Shown: positions 52,284-61,623, counted from the stretch's first letter. The stretch: DNA of 64,000 bases from Bacillus nitratireducens (GCF_001884135.1 NZ_MAOC01000020.1:1-64000), one strand, 5' to 3'. The notes: a model not told the origin generated them from the letters alone. Numbers and translations: made by a program.

Positions 52284-52346
52284 ATAAGCAACAATAATAG
52301 TATTTCATATGTTGCTTGCGTACTTGAGATAAGTGTACAATATGAT

Positions 52347-52393
52347 CCATTTCGTCTCAGTATTAAATAGTTTAGACGAAATGGTCATTTTGT
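52347..52393 (+). terminator. Hairpin after fdhA-DUF1641
   Basis: CCATTTCGTCT/AGACGAAATGG with a 16-nt loop, followed by TCATTTTGTT; a partial terminator between the fdhA pair and the following genes. Confidence 0.65.
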
Positions 52394-52433
52394 TAAAATA
52401 GTTGTGATGGAATATTTGGGGAGGAATGAGAGT

Positions 52434-52778
52434 ATGTCAAAAATGGTACATGAATTTAATGATATGATCCGAAAGCTTCGAAAAGAGTTGTTCGGGAAAG
52501 GACCGGAACGAATTCATACTGTATTTACTGAAAACATGGCGATTGCTACATTATATGGGAACTTGACACCTACAGAGAAATTCATTTCGGGAACTATGGA
52601 TGGTGCGGAAATGGTTCATATGGCTCGAACAAAAATGATCCAAGAAGTGTATGCGGCTAATCCTCATGAACATTTAGAAGAACTTGTTGGTGCGAAGTTA
52701 GTTCATCTGTTTTCTGATATGAAAGTAGATGAAGATATTGCAGTTTCCGTGTTTGTCTTTGATAAAAATATAACGTGA
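52434..52778 (+). CDS. DUF2294-family protein
   Basis: A 114-aa protein of the DUF2294 family (VRKLRKELFGKGPERIHTVFTENMAIATLYGNLTPTEKFI). Its biochemical role is unclear; relatives are often found near formate dehydrogenase genes. ATG 52434 with TTGGGGAGG upstream is preferred over the longer frame start at 52404. It is 16 bp before fdhD. Confidence 0.83.
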   Translation: MSKMVHEFNDMIRKLRKELFGKGPERIHTVFTENMAIATLYGNLTPTEKFISGTMDGAEMVHMARTKMIQEVYAANPHEHLEELVGAKLVHLFSDMKVDEDIAVSVFVFDKNIT

Positions 52779-52794
52779 GAGAAGGATGCTCATC

Positions 52795-53592
52795 GTGAAA
52801 TCGATTCAGGTGGAACGGAAAATTTTTAAATATGAGCAAGGGGAATTTAAACATATAGAGGACAGCATTGTAACAGAGTTTCCTGTTACGGTTAAAATTA
52901 ACGGCCAGGAATTTGTTACAATGGTTAGTACTCCGGAGTATATTGAAGATATGGTAATTGGCTTTTTAGCCTCTGAAGGCATTATCCGAAAGTATGAAGA
53001 TATTGATGAAATATGGATGCAAGAAAAAGAAGGATATGTACATGTAAAAACGACGAAAATCAATCCTTATTATCGTGATATACAAAACAAACGTTATATT
53101 ACTTCGTGCTGTGGAATGAGTAGGCAAGGGTTTGTTTTCGCAAACGATGCGCTGACTGCGAAAGAAATGAATGATATTCGCGTGCAGATTTCTGCCGAGG
53201 ATTGTTTTCGGTTAATGAATGATATGCAGCAATCTGCGTCTACGTTTCAACATACAGGCGGCGTTCATAATGCAGCTTTATGTGATGCGAGTGGAATTGT
53301 TTTAAGTCGCATGGATATAGGAAGACATAACGCTTTAGATAAAATTTACGGATATTGTTTAAAAAATAACATTTCGATTGGTGATAAAGTTATTGTTTTT
53401 AGCGGACGTATCTCTTCTGAAATTCTATTGAAAGTTGCGAAAATTGGCTGTGAAGTAATATTGTCAAAGTCAGCTCCAACTGAGTTAGCACTAGAGCTAG
53501 CAGAGCAGTTAGGGATTACTACAATAGGCTTCATTCGTAATAAATCTTTTAATGTATATACGCATCCAGAACGGGTTGTAAATATAAAATAA
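52795..53592 (+). CDS. fdhD: Formate dehydrogenase sulfur carrier FdhD
   Basis: A 265-aa enzyme that passes sulfur to the molybdenum cofactor of formate dehydrogenase. It shows SCCGMSR (the catalytic Cys pair region), [19 protein letters not shown] and [34 protein letters not shown], all typical. The frame opens at ATG 52786, directly on the AGAAGGA site; the GTG at 52795 has normal spacing and is preferred. Its position in the fdhA operon supports the role. Confidence 0.93.
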   Translation: MKSIQVERKIFKYEQGEFKHIEDSIVTEFPVTVKINGQEFVTMVSTPEYIEDMVIGFLASEGIIRKYEDIDEIWMQEKEGYVHVKTTKINPYYRDIQNKRYITSCCGMSRQGFVFANDALTAKEMNDIRVQISAEDCFRLMNDMQQSASTFQHTGGVHNAALCDASGIVLSRMDIGRHNALDKIYGYCLKNNISIGDKVIVFSGRISSEILLKVAKIGCEVILSKSAPTELALELAEQLGITTIGFIRNKSFNVYTHPERVVNIK

Positions 53593-53612
53593 GTAGAAAC
53601 GAGGCAATAATC

Positions 53613-54629
53613 ATGAAATCTGTCACATTAGACAAATTAGATCGTCCTTTAAAGGATTTACGTATTTCTGTTACTGACCGCTGTAATTTTCGCTGTCGAT
53701 ATTGTATGCCAGAAGAAATATTTGGTCGTGATTATTCTTTTTTGTCTAATGATAAAATTTTATCTTTTGATGAAATTGAAAGGATTACACGTATTTTCGT
53801 TTCGTTAGGTGTAAGAAAGTTACGCATTACTGGGGGAGAGCCTTTACTTCGAAAAGATTTACCTGAACTCATACAGCGATTAAACGAAATTGAAGGAGTA
53901 GAGGATATCGGTTTAACGACAAACGGATCATTACTTAAAAAATTTGCTCCTGATTTATATAAGGCGGGTTTATCTCGCGTAACAGTTAGTTTAGATTCTT
54001 TAAATGAAGAACGTTTCTCTTATTTAAATGGGAATAGAAGTAAAGTAAAAACAGTTCTTGCAGGAATACAAGCTGCAGCAGAAGCCGGAATGAAAATTAA
54101 AATGAACATGGTTGTTCAAAAAGGGAAAAATGAACAAGACATCGTTCAGATGGCAGAGTACTTTAAAGAGAATAAGCATATCCTTCGGTTCATTGAATAT
54201 ATGGATGTCGGAAATTTTAACGGCTGGGAATTAGGCGAAGTAGTTTCTAAGCAGGAAATAGTAAAGATGATTCATAAAGTTATGCCGCTGGAACATATTG
54301 AAGCGAACTATCCTGGTGAAGTTGCAACACGTTATCGTTATGTTGGTAGCCAAGAAGAAATAGGAATAATTTCATCTGTAACGGATTCGTTCTGTTCATC
54401 ATGTACAAGAGCACGTATTTCAGCAGAAGGAAAATTGTATACATGTTTATTTGCTTCTAAAGGAAATGATCTTAAAGAATTACTTCGCTTTGGATATACG
54501 GATGAGGAGATTACTAATGTTATTCGTGACATTTGGAATAATCGTTCAGACCGTTATTCAGATGAACGGTTGAGCAATACGAATAAAAAAGCAATGCCGA
54601 AAATTGAAATGTCGCATATCGGTGGCTGA
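53613..54629 (+). CDS. moaA: GTP 3',8-cyclase MoaA
   Basis: A 338-aa radical SAM enzyme starting molybdopterin synthesis. It has the cluster motif [15 protein letters not shown], and the C-terminal second-cluster cysteines with [20 protein letters not shown], and ends HIGG as in other MoaA. It is 20 bp after fdhD and shows that the island makes its own cofactor. Confidence 0.96.
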   Translation: MKSVTLDKLDRPLKDLRISVTDRCNFRCRYCMPEEIFGRDYSFLSNDKILSFDEIERITRIFVSLGVRKLRITGGEPLLRKDLPELIQRLNEIEGVEDIGLTTNGSLLKKFAPDLYKAGLSRVTVSLDSLNEERFSYLNGNRSKVKTVLAGIQAAAEAGMKIKMNMVVQKGKNEQDIVQMAEYFKENKHILRFIEYMDVGNFNGWELGEVVSKQEIVKMIHKVMPLEHIEANYPGEVATRYRYVGSQEEIGIISSVTDSFCSSCTRARISAEGKLYTCLFASKGNDLKELLRFGYTDEEITNVIRDIWNNRSDRYSDERLSNTNKKAMPKIEMSHIGG

Positions 54630-54756
54630 GAAGCTACTAAAAATGTAGATTCTCTTTGTGAACGTAAATAGTGGGAAATGTGCAAGTTTTGTACACTTTC
54701 TATGAGTATAGTAAAAATGATGATTGATATTTCTGTAAGAGATATGCAGAGAGATT

Positions 54757-54810
54757 AAGCAGCATTCAAAAATCCTTACGATGTTAAGGGTTTTTGGTGC
54801 TGCTTTTTTT
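54757..54810 (+). terminator. Intrinsic terminator after moaA
   Basis: AAGCAGCA...AAAAATCCTTA pairs with TAAGGGTTTTT...TGCTGCTT and ends in seven Ts. It separates moaA from the transporter gene. Confidence 0.88.
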
Positions 54811-54836
54811 AGATGAGAAAAATGGAGGAATTGGTT

Positions 54837-55631
54837 ATGGCATTTCATAAACCGGAACAAATTGCTGCGCTTGTGATTGAATCCGGTGTTCAAAAGGTAA
54901 GGCAACCGCTATCCGCAATGCTTATTCTTGGTTTTTTAGGAGGAGCATTCATTTCGTTAGGATTTTTACTTAATATTCGTGTTCTAGGTAATGTACCGGA
55001 GCAATGGGGAAGTTTAGTCAATTTTATAGGAGGAGCGGTTTTTCCTATAGGACTTATGCTCGTTGTTTTAGCAGGAGGAGAATTAATTACGGGAAACATG
55101 ATGTCGATGGCCATGGCACTGTATGCACGGAAAATTTCATTGAAACATGTGTTAAACAATTGGGCGTGGATCACTTTAACTAACTTCGCAGGTGCACTTT
55201 TCGTAGCGTATTGTTTCGGCCATCTTGGCGGGTTAACAGAAGGTGCGTATTTAAATAAGACGATAGCGATAGCTCAAGATAAGTTACATGAATCTTTCGG
55301 GAGAACGTTAATTTTAGCAATTGGTTGTAACTGGCTCGTTTGCCTTGCAATTTGGTTAGCATATGGAACGAACGATTTAATCGGAAAAATTGTTGGGATT
55401 TGGATTCCGATTATGGCGTTTGTCGTAATTGGGTTTCAGCAAGTAGTAGCAAATATGTTTGTCATTTCAGCCGTAATTTTTGCGGGGCACCTTACGTGGA
55501 TGGATCTTGCTAAAAACTTTGTGCCTGTCTTTATCGGAAATGTAATTGGCGGAGCTGGATTTGTTGGATTCGCTTATTTTTCTTGTTATCAGAAACAAAG
55601 CACTACCGAAGAAGATGTCTTGAAAAAATAA
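54837..55631 (+). CDS. Formate/nitrite transporter (FocA/FdhC family)
   Basis: A 264-aa pentameric channel-type transporter with six membrane helices. Motifs are GGAFISLGFLLNIRV, LVVLAGGELITGNMM and FGRTLILAIGCNWLVCLAIWLAYG. In this context formate uptake or export is most likely. The start is ATG 54837 with GGAGG; the ATG at 54813 lies in the terminator tail. It follows the moaA terminator and starts the second cofactor gene run. Confidence 0.9.
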   Translation: MAFHKPEQIAALVIESGVQKVRQPLSAMLILGFLGGAFISLGFLLNIRVLGNVPEQWGSLVNFIGGAVFPIGLMLVVLAGGELITGNMMSMAMALYARKISLKHVLNNWAWITLTNFAGALFVAYCFGHLGGLTEGAYLNKTIAIAQDKLHESFGRTLILAIGCNWLVCLAIWLAYGTNDLIGKIVGIWIPIMAFVVIGFQQVVANMFVISAVIFAGHLTWMDLAKNFVPVFIGNVIGGAGFVGFAYFSCYQKQSTTEEDVLKK

Positions 55632-55656
55632 CAGTATGTGAAAGGAAGGCTACCTC

Positions 55657-56673
55657 ATGATAGAGCGGTATTCACGACAACAGTTGTTCACTCCTATTGG
55701 AAAAGAAGGGCAAGAGAAAATTAGAAGTAAGCATGTATTAATAATAGGGGCAGGTGCATTAGGAAGTGCAAGTGCAGAAAGCTTTGTACGTGCAGGTATC
55801 GGGAAATTAACGATTATTGATCGCGATTACGTAGAATGGAGTAATTTACAGCGGCAACAACTTTACGCTGAACAAGATGCGATAGAAAAGTTGCCAAAAG
55901 CAATCGCAGCACAGAACCGTCTCAAACAAATTAATTCAGACGTGCAAATTCAAGCGCTAGTAATGGATGCAAGAGTAGATAATATGGAAGCTTTATTAGG
56001 TGGTGTCGATGTCATTATTGATGCCACAGATAATTTCGATATTCGGTTTGTAATCAATGATATATCACAAAAATACAATATCCCTTGGATTTACGGTTCT
56101 TGTGTCGGAAGTTATGGCATGAGCTATACAATTATTCCGAAGAAAACACCGTGCTTACATTGTGTGTTGAAAAGTGTTCCTGTTACAGGGGCGACGTGTG
56201 ACACAGTTGGAATTATTAGTCCAGCTGTTCAAATCGTTGCAGCGTACCAAGTGGCGGAAGCATTCAAAATTTTAGTAGAAGATTACAAAGCAGTTAGGAA
56301 AACATTTTTAATGTTTGATATATGGAGTAATCAATATCATTCTATCAAACTAGGGAAAATCAAAATGGAAGACTGTCCTTCGTGCGGAACAAATAGAACT
56401 TATCCTTATTTATCATACGAAAATCAAACGAAGACAGCTGTGTTATGTGGAAGAAATACAGTTCAAATTAGACCGGCGCATAATAGGCATTACAACTTTG
56501 ATGAGTTAGAAAAAGTATTAAAGAACCACGGGAAAGTTAATCGGAATCCGTATTTGCTCTCTTGCCAATTAGAAGAGTATCGCATCGTCGTTTTTCATGA
56601 TGGTCGTGTATTTATTCATGGCACGAATGAAATGCAAAAAGCGAAACAACTATACTATCGGTTATTAGGATAA
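55657..56673 (+). CDS. moeB: MoeB/ThiF-type adenylyltransferase
   Basis: A 338-aa E1-like enzyme that adenylates the C-terminal Gly-Gly of MoaD. Nucleotide-binding loop IGAGALGSASAESFVRAG, DRDYVEWSNLQRQ with the arginine finger, VIDATDNFDIRFVIND and a zinc CxxC near residue 245 (CPSCG). After about 270 residues the protein has an extra C-terminal tail that is not a rhodanese domain. The association with moaD/moaE favours MoeB over ThiF. Confidence 0.9.
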   Translation: MIERYSRQQLFTPIGKEGQEKIRSKHVLIIGAGALGSASAESFVRAGIGKLTIIDRDYVEWSNLQRQQLYAEQDAIEKLPKAIAAQNRLKQINSDVQIQALVMDARVDNMEALLGGVDVIIDATDNFDIRFVINDISQKYNIPWIYGSCVGSYGMSYTIIPKKTPCLHCVLKSVPVTGATCDTVGIISPAVQIVAAYQVAEAFKILVEDYKAVRKTFLMFDIWSNQYHSIKLGKIKMEDCPSCGTNRTYPYLSYENQTKTAVLCGRNTVQIRPAHNRHYNFDELEKVLKNHGKVNRNPYLLSCQLEEYRIVVFHDGRVFIHGTNEMQKAKQLYYRLLG

Positions 56674-56689
56674 TAGAGAGGGATGGGTA

Positions 56690-58006
56690 ATGATGGAAAG
56701 AAGAGTGCCAATTACAGTTGAAGAGGCTGTTCGTAAAGTGATGGCATTTGCTAATTATGGTGTAAAAGAACTAGTACCACTTGAATTAGCATACGGACGT
56801 ACACTAGCAGACAATATAGTAGCGGATCACGATGTGCCTTCTTTCAATCGCTCGCCATATGATGGGTTTGCTGTTAGGGCAGAAGATACTTCGCGAGCAA
56901 GTCGTGAGAATCCAATCGTATTTGAAGTCATCGGTGAAATTGGAGCAGGTTCCGTATTTCCTAAAGAAGTAGGAGCGTTTCAAGCAGTTCGAATTATGAC
57001 AGGGGCACAAATTCCGAAAGGATGTAACGCGGTCGTCATGCTAGAACTGACTCGTCATCGTCAATATGAGAATATCGGAAAAAGCTATATGGAAGTGCGT
57101 CGCTCATTTAAAGAAGGGGATAATATATCCTTTCAAGGTGAAGATGTTCAGAAAGGAACCGTTCTCGCAAAAAGAGGTAGTTACATTAATCCGGGTATTT
57201 CAGCTCTTCTTGCTACATTCGGTTATAGCGAAGTGCCAGTAGCGAAAAAGCCTATAATTGGACTATTAGCGACTGGGAGTGAACTTCTCGATGTAAATGA
57301 AAAACTACAACCCGGGAAAATCCGGAATAGTAATACGTATATGATATCGTCTCAAATTCGAAGAGCAGGTGGAAGAGTAAAGTACTTTGGGAAGTTTAGC
57401 GACGATTTGAATACGTGCTACGAAGCAGTGAAAAAAGCGTTAAGCGAAGTGGATATGTTAATTACAACTGGTGGTGTTTCGGTAGGAGATTACGATTATT
57501 TGCCAGCGATATACGAAAAGTTAGGCGCGTCAGTTCTTTTTAATAAAGTAGCCATGCGTCCGGGTAGCGTCACAACAGTAGCACAATTAAACGGGAAATT
57601 ATTATTTGGATTATCAGGTAATCCATCTGCTTGCTATGTAGGTTTTGAATTATTCGTAAAACCTAGCATTCGTGCGTATATGTTTAGCGAAAAACCACAT
57701 GTAAAACGAGAAAAAGCAATGCTCGGAGAAGATTTTCTAAAACCGAATCCATTTACAAGATTTGTACGAGCGAAGCTTCGGTATAACGAAGGACAACTAA
57801 TCGCTTATCCATCAGGATTTGATAAATCTAGTTCCGTTTCTTCATTAGCAGAATCAAACATTTTTATTGTACTACAGGGCGGTACGAGAGGATATAAGAA
57901 AGGGATGTTTGTAGACATTCTTTTATTAGAAGATAACGAAGGTAGTGAATGGCCTTGGACATTCCGTAAAGTAGGGAGAGGTTTTGATGGGACAAGCACG
58001 ATTTGA
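56690..58006 (+). CDS. moeA: Molybdopterin molybdenumtransferase MoeA
   Basis: A 438-aa enzyme inserting Mo into molybdopterin. Features: DHDVPSFNRSPYDGFAVRAEDT, IMTGAQIPKGCNAVVMLELT, and the GxGSELLDV-like ATGSELLDV and LITTGGVSVGDYDYL substrate loops, GLSGNPSACYVGFELFV near the end. Two ATGs (56690, 56693) are possible. Its end overlaps moaE by 20 bp. Confidence 0.95.
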   Translation: MMERRVPITVEEAVRKVMAFANYGVKELVPLELAYGRTLADNIVADHDVPSFNRSPYDGFAVRAEDTSRASRENPIVFEVIGEIGAGSVFPKEVGAFQAVRIMTGAQIPKGCNAVVMLELTRHRQYENIGKSYMEVRRSFKEGDNISFQGEDVQKGTVLAKRGSYINPGISALLATFGYSEVPVAKKPIIGLLATGSELLDVNEKLQPGKIRNSNTYMISSQIRRAGGRVKYFGKFSDDLNTCYEAVKKALSEVDMLITTGGVSVGDYDYLPAIYEKLGASVLFNKVAMRPGSVTTVAQLNGKLLFGLSGNPSACYVGFELFVKPSIRAYMFSEKPHVKREKAMLGEDFLKPNPFTRFVRAKLRYNEGQLIAYPSGFDKSSSVSSLAESNIFIVLQGGTRGYKKGMFVDILLLEDNEGSEWPWTFRKVGRGFDGTSTI

Positions 58007-58451
58007 AATTGTCGATAATCCGATTGTAGTTGAAGAAGTAACGAATAAAGTAGCAAGACGAGAAGCTGGAGCAATTACAACTTTTATAGGAACGGTTAGA
58101 GAATTAACGAAAGGAAAACGAACGTTACATCTTGAGTATGAAGCATATAAACCGATGGCGGTAAAAAAGCTTACTGCAATTGGAGAAGAAATTAAAAAAA
58201 AGTGGCCGGATGCGAAAGTAGCAATCACACACCGAGTAGGACGATTAGAAATAATGGATATCGCAGTTGTCATTGCAGTATCGTCACCACATCGTAAAGT
58301 AGCGTACGAAGCGAATGAATACGCAATTGAACGTATAAAGAGAATTGTCCCAATCTGGAAAAAAGAATTTTGGGAAGATGGAACGGAGTGGATAGGAGAT
58401 CAACTTGAAAATACTCCGTATCCAGAAGGAAAACCAAAGAAAGAAGAATGA
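57987..58451 (+). CDS. moaE: Molybdopterin synthase catalytic subunit MoaE
   Basis: A 154-aa enzyme inserting sulfur into precursor Z with MoaD. It has GAITTFIGTVRELTKGKRTLHLEYEAY, AITHRVGRLEIMDIAVVIAV and the catalytic Lys/Glu region VPIWKKEFWEDGTEWIG. AGGGAGAGG precedes ATG 57987, 20 bp inside the end of moeA. It runs directly into moaD. Confidence 0.95.
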   Translation: MGQARFEIVDNPIVVEEVTNKVARREAGAITTFIGTVRELTKGKRTLHLEYEAYKPMAVKKLTAIGEEIKKKWPDAKVAITHRVGRLEIMDIAVVIAVSSPHRKVAYEANEYAIERIKRIVPIWKKEFWEDGTEWIGDQLENTPYPEGKPKKEE

Positions 58452-58455
58452 GAGA

Positions 58456-58692
58456 ATGATTACAATTTTACTGTTCGCAAATTTACGAGAAGAAGTCGGT
58501 TCAGAGAGATTAGCAATAATAGAAAAACGAGAGATGAATGTTCATCAATTGAAAAAATGGCTGAAAGATAACCATCACTTACAGACGCTAGATAATGTTA
58601 TGGTGGCAATTAATGAAGAATTTGTAACGGACGAAGATATTGTAAAAGCCGGAGATACTGTTGCGTTTATCCCGCCTGTAAGTGGAGGTTAA
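58456..58692 (+). CDS. moaD: Molybdopterin synthase sulfur carrier MoaD
   Basis: A 78-aa ubiquitin-like protein ending in Gly-Gly (AFIPPVSGG), which becomes a thiocarboxylate. Typical stretch: MITILLFANLREEVGSERL. The frame opens earlier within moaE, but ATG 58456 gives the correct size and lies four bases after the moaE stop. Confidence 0.95.
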   Translation: MITILLFANLREEVGSERLAIIEKREMNVHQLKKWLKDNHHLQTLDNVMVAINEEFVTDEDIVKAGDTVAFIPPVSGG

Positions 58693-58740
58693 TTCTTTTT
58701 ATTTGAATACCGCATCTTTTATACATTAAGGAGAATCATT

Positions 58741-59229
58741 ATGAGTGAATTTCCACACTGGAATGAAGAAGGAAGAGCTAAAATGGTTGATATTTCTCAA
58801 AAAGACATTTCAACACGTACAGCTGTTGCGCAAAGTACAATTTCTTTATCAAATGAACTATTTGAAGCAATTCAAAGTGGTGGATTGAAAAAAGGTGACC
58901 CACTCCAAGTAGCACAAGTTGCTGGCATAATCGGTGCTAAAAAAACAGCGGATATAATCCCTATGTGTCACCCGATATTAATCCAAGGAACTGATTTTTC
59001 GTTTCATTATGAAAAGACAAGTGATGGGTATGAGTTAACGATACGAGCGACAGTAAAATGTAGTGGGAAAACAGGTGTAGAAATGGAAGCATTAACTGCC
59101 GTATCAATCGCTGCCCTTACTTTTTACGATATGTGTAAAGCAGTTGATAAAACGATGGTCATGAAAGAAACATATTTAGTGCAAAAAACGGGTGGGAAAA
59201 GTGGGGACTTTTTTCACAAGGTAAAATAA
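58741..59229 (+). CDS. moaC: Cyclic pyranopterin monophosphate synthase MoaC
   Basis: A 162-aa enzyme of the second step of molybdopterin synthesis. Signature: MVDISQKDISTRTAVAQSTI, PMCHPILIQGTDFSF and VEMEALTAVSIAALTFYDMCKAVDKTM. AAGGAG seven bases before the ATG. Follows moaD after a 48-bp gap. Confidence 0.97.
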   Translation: MSEFPHWNEEGRAKMVDISQKDISTRTAVAQSTISLSNELFEAIQSGGLKKGDPLQVAQVAGIIGAKKTADIIPMCHPILIQGTDFSFHYEKTSDGYELTIRATVKCSGKTGVEMEALTAVSIAALTFYDMCKAVDKTMVMKETYLVQKTGGKSGDFFHKVK

Positions 59230-59252
59230 TTACAATGGAAGGAATGTGTATG

Positions 59253-60305
59253 ATGATTACTCACGAACAGATTATGAACGCTTTAAGCCATGTAGAAGAT
59301 CCAGAGTTACACAAAAGTATTGTAGAATTAAACATGGTAAGAAATATACAAATTGATGGTACAGAGGTTGGACTAGAAGTAGTTTTAACAATTCAAGGTT
59401 GTCCGTTGAAAGCAAAAATACAACAAGATATTGAAGACTCACTTCAAAAGGTTGGGGCATCAAAAGTTTCTTTGACATTCGCTTCTATGACACCGGAAGA
59501 ACGAGCTGCATTAACGGCGTCTTTAAAGAAAGAAGCTAGAACGGAAACTGGAATGCCTAGTATGCTTCGGCCTGATTCAGGAGTACGTTTTATTACTGTA
59601 ACAAGTGGGAAAGGGGGAGTCGGAAAATCAACTGTGACGATTAACCTTGCTACTGCTTTAGCACGTATGGGGAAAAAGGTTGGAATTTTAGATGCAGATA
59701 TATATGGATTTAGTATCCCAGCTATGATGGAAACGAATGAAAAACCGACGATGATCGACCAAACCGCAATTCCGGTCGTTAGCCACGGTGTTAAAATTAT
59801 GTCGATGGGATTCTTCACAGAAGGCAATAACCCAGTTATGTGGCGCGGACCGATGTTAAACAAATGGATACAAAACTTCCTTGCGAACACGCACTGGGGA
59901 GAATTAGACTATCTTCTTCTAGATTTACCACCTGGAACAGGAGACGTTGCCATTGATGTCGCTGCAATGATTCCGCAAGCGAAGGAAATTATCATTACGA
60001 CGCCTCATAGCGTAGCATCATTTGTCGCTTCTAGAGTAGGAGTCATGGCAAAACATACGAAACACGATATTTTAGGTATCGTTGAAAACATGGCATATTA
60101 CGAAGAACAAGACGGGTCAAGAAATTATCTCTTTGGAAAAGGCGGCGGCGAAATGTTAGCAGACCAACTGCAAACAGAAGTAATCGCACAAATACCGTTT
60201 GCGAAGCGTGAAGAAAATAAAGGCTCATGTGTATATGATGAAGACTCACTTGTTGGGGAGATCTTTACTTCTTTAGCTGAGGATATTATTTATAATGAAG
60301 ACTAG
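59253..60305 (+). CDS. Mrp/ApbC-family Fe-S carrier P-loop ATPase
   Basis: A 350-aa protein with an N-terminal MIP18 domain (about residues 1-80, VEDPELHKSIVELNMVRNI) and a ParA-like ATPase with the deviant Walker A GKGGVGKST, plus LLDLPPGTGDVAIDV. Mrp proteins load Fe-S clusters, useful for the several clusters of FdhA and MoaA. Position supports a role in maturing the dehydrogenase, though a chromosomal SalA-type paralog elsewhere cannot be excluded. GGAATG before ATG 59250/59253. Confidence 0.9.
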   Translation: MITHEQIMNALSHVEDPELHKSIVELNMVRNIQIDGTEVGLEVVLTIQGCPLKAKIQQDIEDSLQKVGASKVSLTFASMTPEERAALTASLKKEARTETGMPSMLRPDSGVRFITVTSGKGGVGKSTVTINLATALARMGKKVGILDADIYGFSIPAMMETNEKPTMIDQTAIPVVSHGVKIMSMGFFTEGNNPVMWRGPMLNKWIQNFLANTHWGELDYLLLDLPPGTGDVAIDVAAMIPQAKEIIITTPHSVASFVASRVGVMAKHTKHDILGIVENMAYYEEQDGSRNYLFGKGGGEMLADQLQTEVIAQIPFAKREENKGSCVYDEDSLVGEIFTSLAEDIIYNED

Positions 60306-60308
60306 TAT

Positions 60309-60362
60309 ATAAAATAAGAGGAGAGATACATAGCGTATGTGTATCTCTCCTCTTATTTTATA
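60309..60362. terminator. Large intrinsic terminator after mrp
   Basis: ATAAAATAAGAGGAGAGATACA pairs with TGTATCTCTCCTCTTATTTTAT, loop about 9 nt; ends the cofactor operon. Confidence 0.93.
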
Positions 60363-60560
60363 TTTTGTGAATAATTACAAGAGTTATGAAGTGCTTACGG
60401 CTGTAGTAAATTAGAAATGTTTTGTGAGACTACATTAAGAACAATTAAATGCGTATTCTTTCATTCTTATATAAGGACTGCCTGCTTCTATGCATGGATG
60501 GAGTTTCTACCTAAGCGATAAAAGGAGGTTTGCTACCTTTTATCTATATATATTGAAAAA

Positions 60561-60592
60561 AAGAACCTCTCTATAAATAGAGAGGTTCTTTC
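60561..60592. terminator. Intrinsic terminator of flagellin gene
   Basis: AAGAACCTCTCTA/TAGAGAGGTTCTT with loop TAAA, followed on the minus strand by TTTTTTTC. Confidence 0.92.
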
Positions 60593-60612
60593 ATGAAACT
60601 AACTCGAATGGT

Positions 60613-61623
60613 TTATTGTAATAATTTAGAAACCATTTGAGGAGTTTGGTTTGCTTGAGAAAGCATGCTAATACCAGCTTCGTTCAAGATTTTGAACTTA
60701 GTCATTTCAGACATTTCTTTCGCCATGTCAGCATCTTCGATTTGAGAAGCAGAAGATGCCATGTTAGAAGCCTGGTTATTTAAGCTTTCTACATTGAAGT
60801 CTAGACGGTTTAATGTAGCACCTAAATCAGCACGGCTACCTGCGATAGATGCGATCATACCATCGATAGCTTTAATTGCATCGTTAGCGTTCTTGATAGC
60901 AGTACTATCATCTTCAGTAGCTGCTGGAGCGGCAGTTGTTCCACCAGTACCAGTTGTTGGAGCGGCAGCTGTTCCAGTAGTGCCTGCGTTTGTTGCTGAG
61001 ATAGAAATTTGGCTAAGTTTCTTTTCATTACCTTCTAAATTAGCACTTGTAACATTTGCTAGTGTGATATTGATAGTGCCGTTAATAGCAGGATTAGTAG
61101 TACCAGGATTAGTAGTACCAGGATTAGTAGTACCAGAATTAGCTGATGTATTTGCATCAGTTTTGGCTTGTCCATCATCATAACTATGGATTTTAATAGA
61201 TTTATTATCACCATTTAATAATGTTTTTCCGTTAAATTGAGTGTTTGTTGAAATGTAATCAATTTGATCTCTTAATGCAGAAAATTCTTTTTCTAGTGCA
61301 CCACGGTTTTCATTTGTGTTTGTACCGTTGGCAGATTGAACTGCTAGGTCACGCATACGAAGTAAGATGTTAGATACTGAGTTCATTGCTGAATCAGCTG
61401 TACGAATCATAGAGATACCATCTTGTGTATTACGAGATGCAACACCTAATCCGTTTTCTTTTGCGCGCATACGAGTAGCGATTGCAAGTCCAGCTGCATC
61501 GTCAGCTGCACTGTTGATACGTTTACCGCTTGATAAACGGTTCATAGAAACGTTCATTTTGTCTTGGTTTTGGCGCATGTATTCTTGCGTACGCATGCTA
61601 TTAATGTTTGTATTAATTCTCAT
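60613..61623 (-). CDS. Flagellin
   Basis: A 336-aa filament subunit with N-terminal D0/D1 (MRINTNINSMRTQEYMRQNQ, SGKRINSAADDAAGLAIATRM) and C-terminal D1/D0 (ADMAKEMSEMTKFKILNEAGISMLSQANQTPQMVSKLL). The variable centre (about residues 160-250) is low in complexity: three tandem 5-residue TNPGT units (15-bp DNA repeat near 61091-61141) and Gly/Thr/Ala runs (TGTAAAPTTGTGGTTAAPAA). The frame extends to 61662, but GGGGGT before ATG 61623 sets the start. It is the only flagellin in the window, whereas relatives often have several in tandem. Confidence 0.95.
   Translation of the reverse strand: MRINTNINSMRTQEYMRQNQDKMNVSMNRLSSGKRINSAADDAAGLAIATRMRAKENGLGVASRNTQDGISMIRTADSAMNSVSNILLRMRDLAVQSANGTNTNENRGALEKEFSALRDQIDYISTNTQFNGKTLLNGDNKSIKIHSYDDGQAKTDANTSANSGTTNPGTTNPGTTNPAINGTINITLANVTSANLEGNEKKLSQISISATNAGTTGTAAAPTTGTGGTTAAPAATEDDSTAIKNANDAIKAIDGMIASIAGSRADLGATLNRLDFNVESLNNQASNMASSASQIEDADMAKEMSEMTKFKILNEAGISMLSQANQTPQMVSKLLQ
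61091..61141. repeat. 15-bp tandem repeat in the flagellin variable region
   Basis: Three near-identical copies of a 15-bp unit encoding Thr-Asn-Pro-Gly-Thr; a change in copy number would be in frame and vary filament surface. Confidence 0.9.

Larger units (their letters stand above)
60306..60612 (+). other. Gene-free region between mrp and flagellin
   Basis: About 300 bp containing two strong terminators (60309-60362, 60561-60590). The central 60365-60555 has no frame. A segment reading TATAA..AGTTTCTACC (60470-60511) recalls the purine riboswitch but does not fold like one. Confidence 0.55.

Noticed and set aside
54813-54836. Upstream ATG for the formate transporter
   Set aside because: It lies next to the terminator tail without a ribosome site, whereas ATG 54837 has a GGAGG site at normal distance.
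60468-60545. Purine-riboswitch-like motif (TATAA then AGTTTCTACC)
   Set aside because: The 10-nt J2/3-like string is present, but P1, P2 and P3 do not form with canonical spacing, no GACTA segment follows, and the only downstream gene on this strand is preceded by a terminator and the opposite-strand flagellin. Likely chance.
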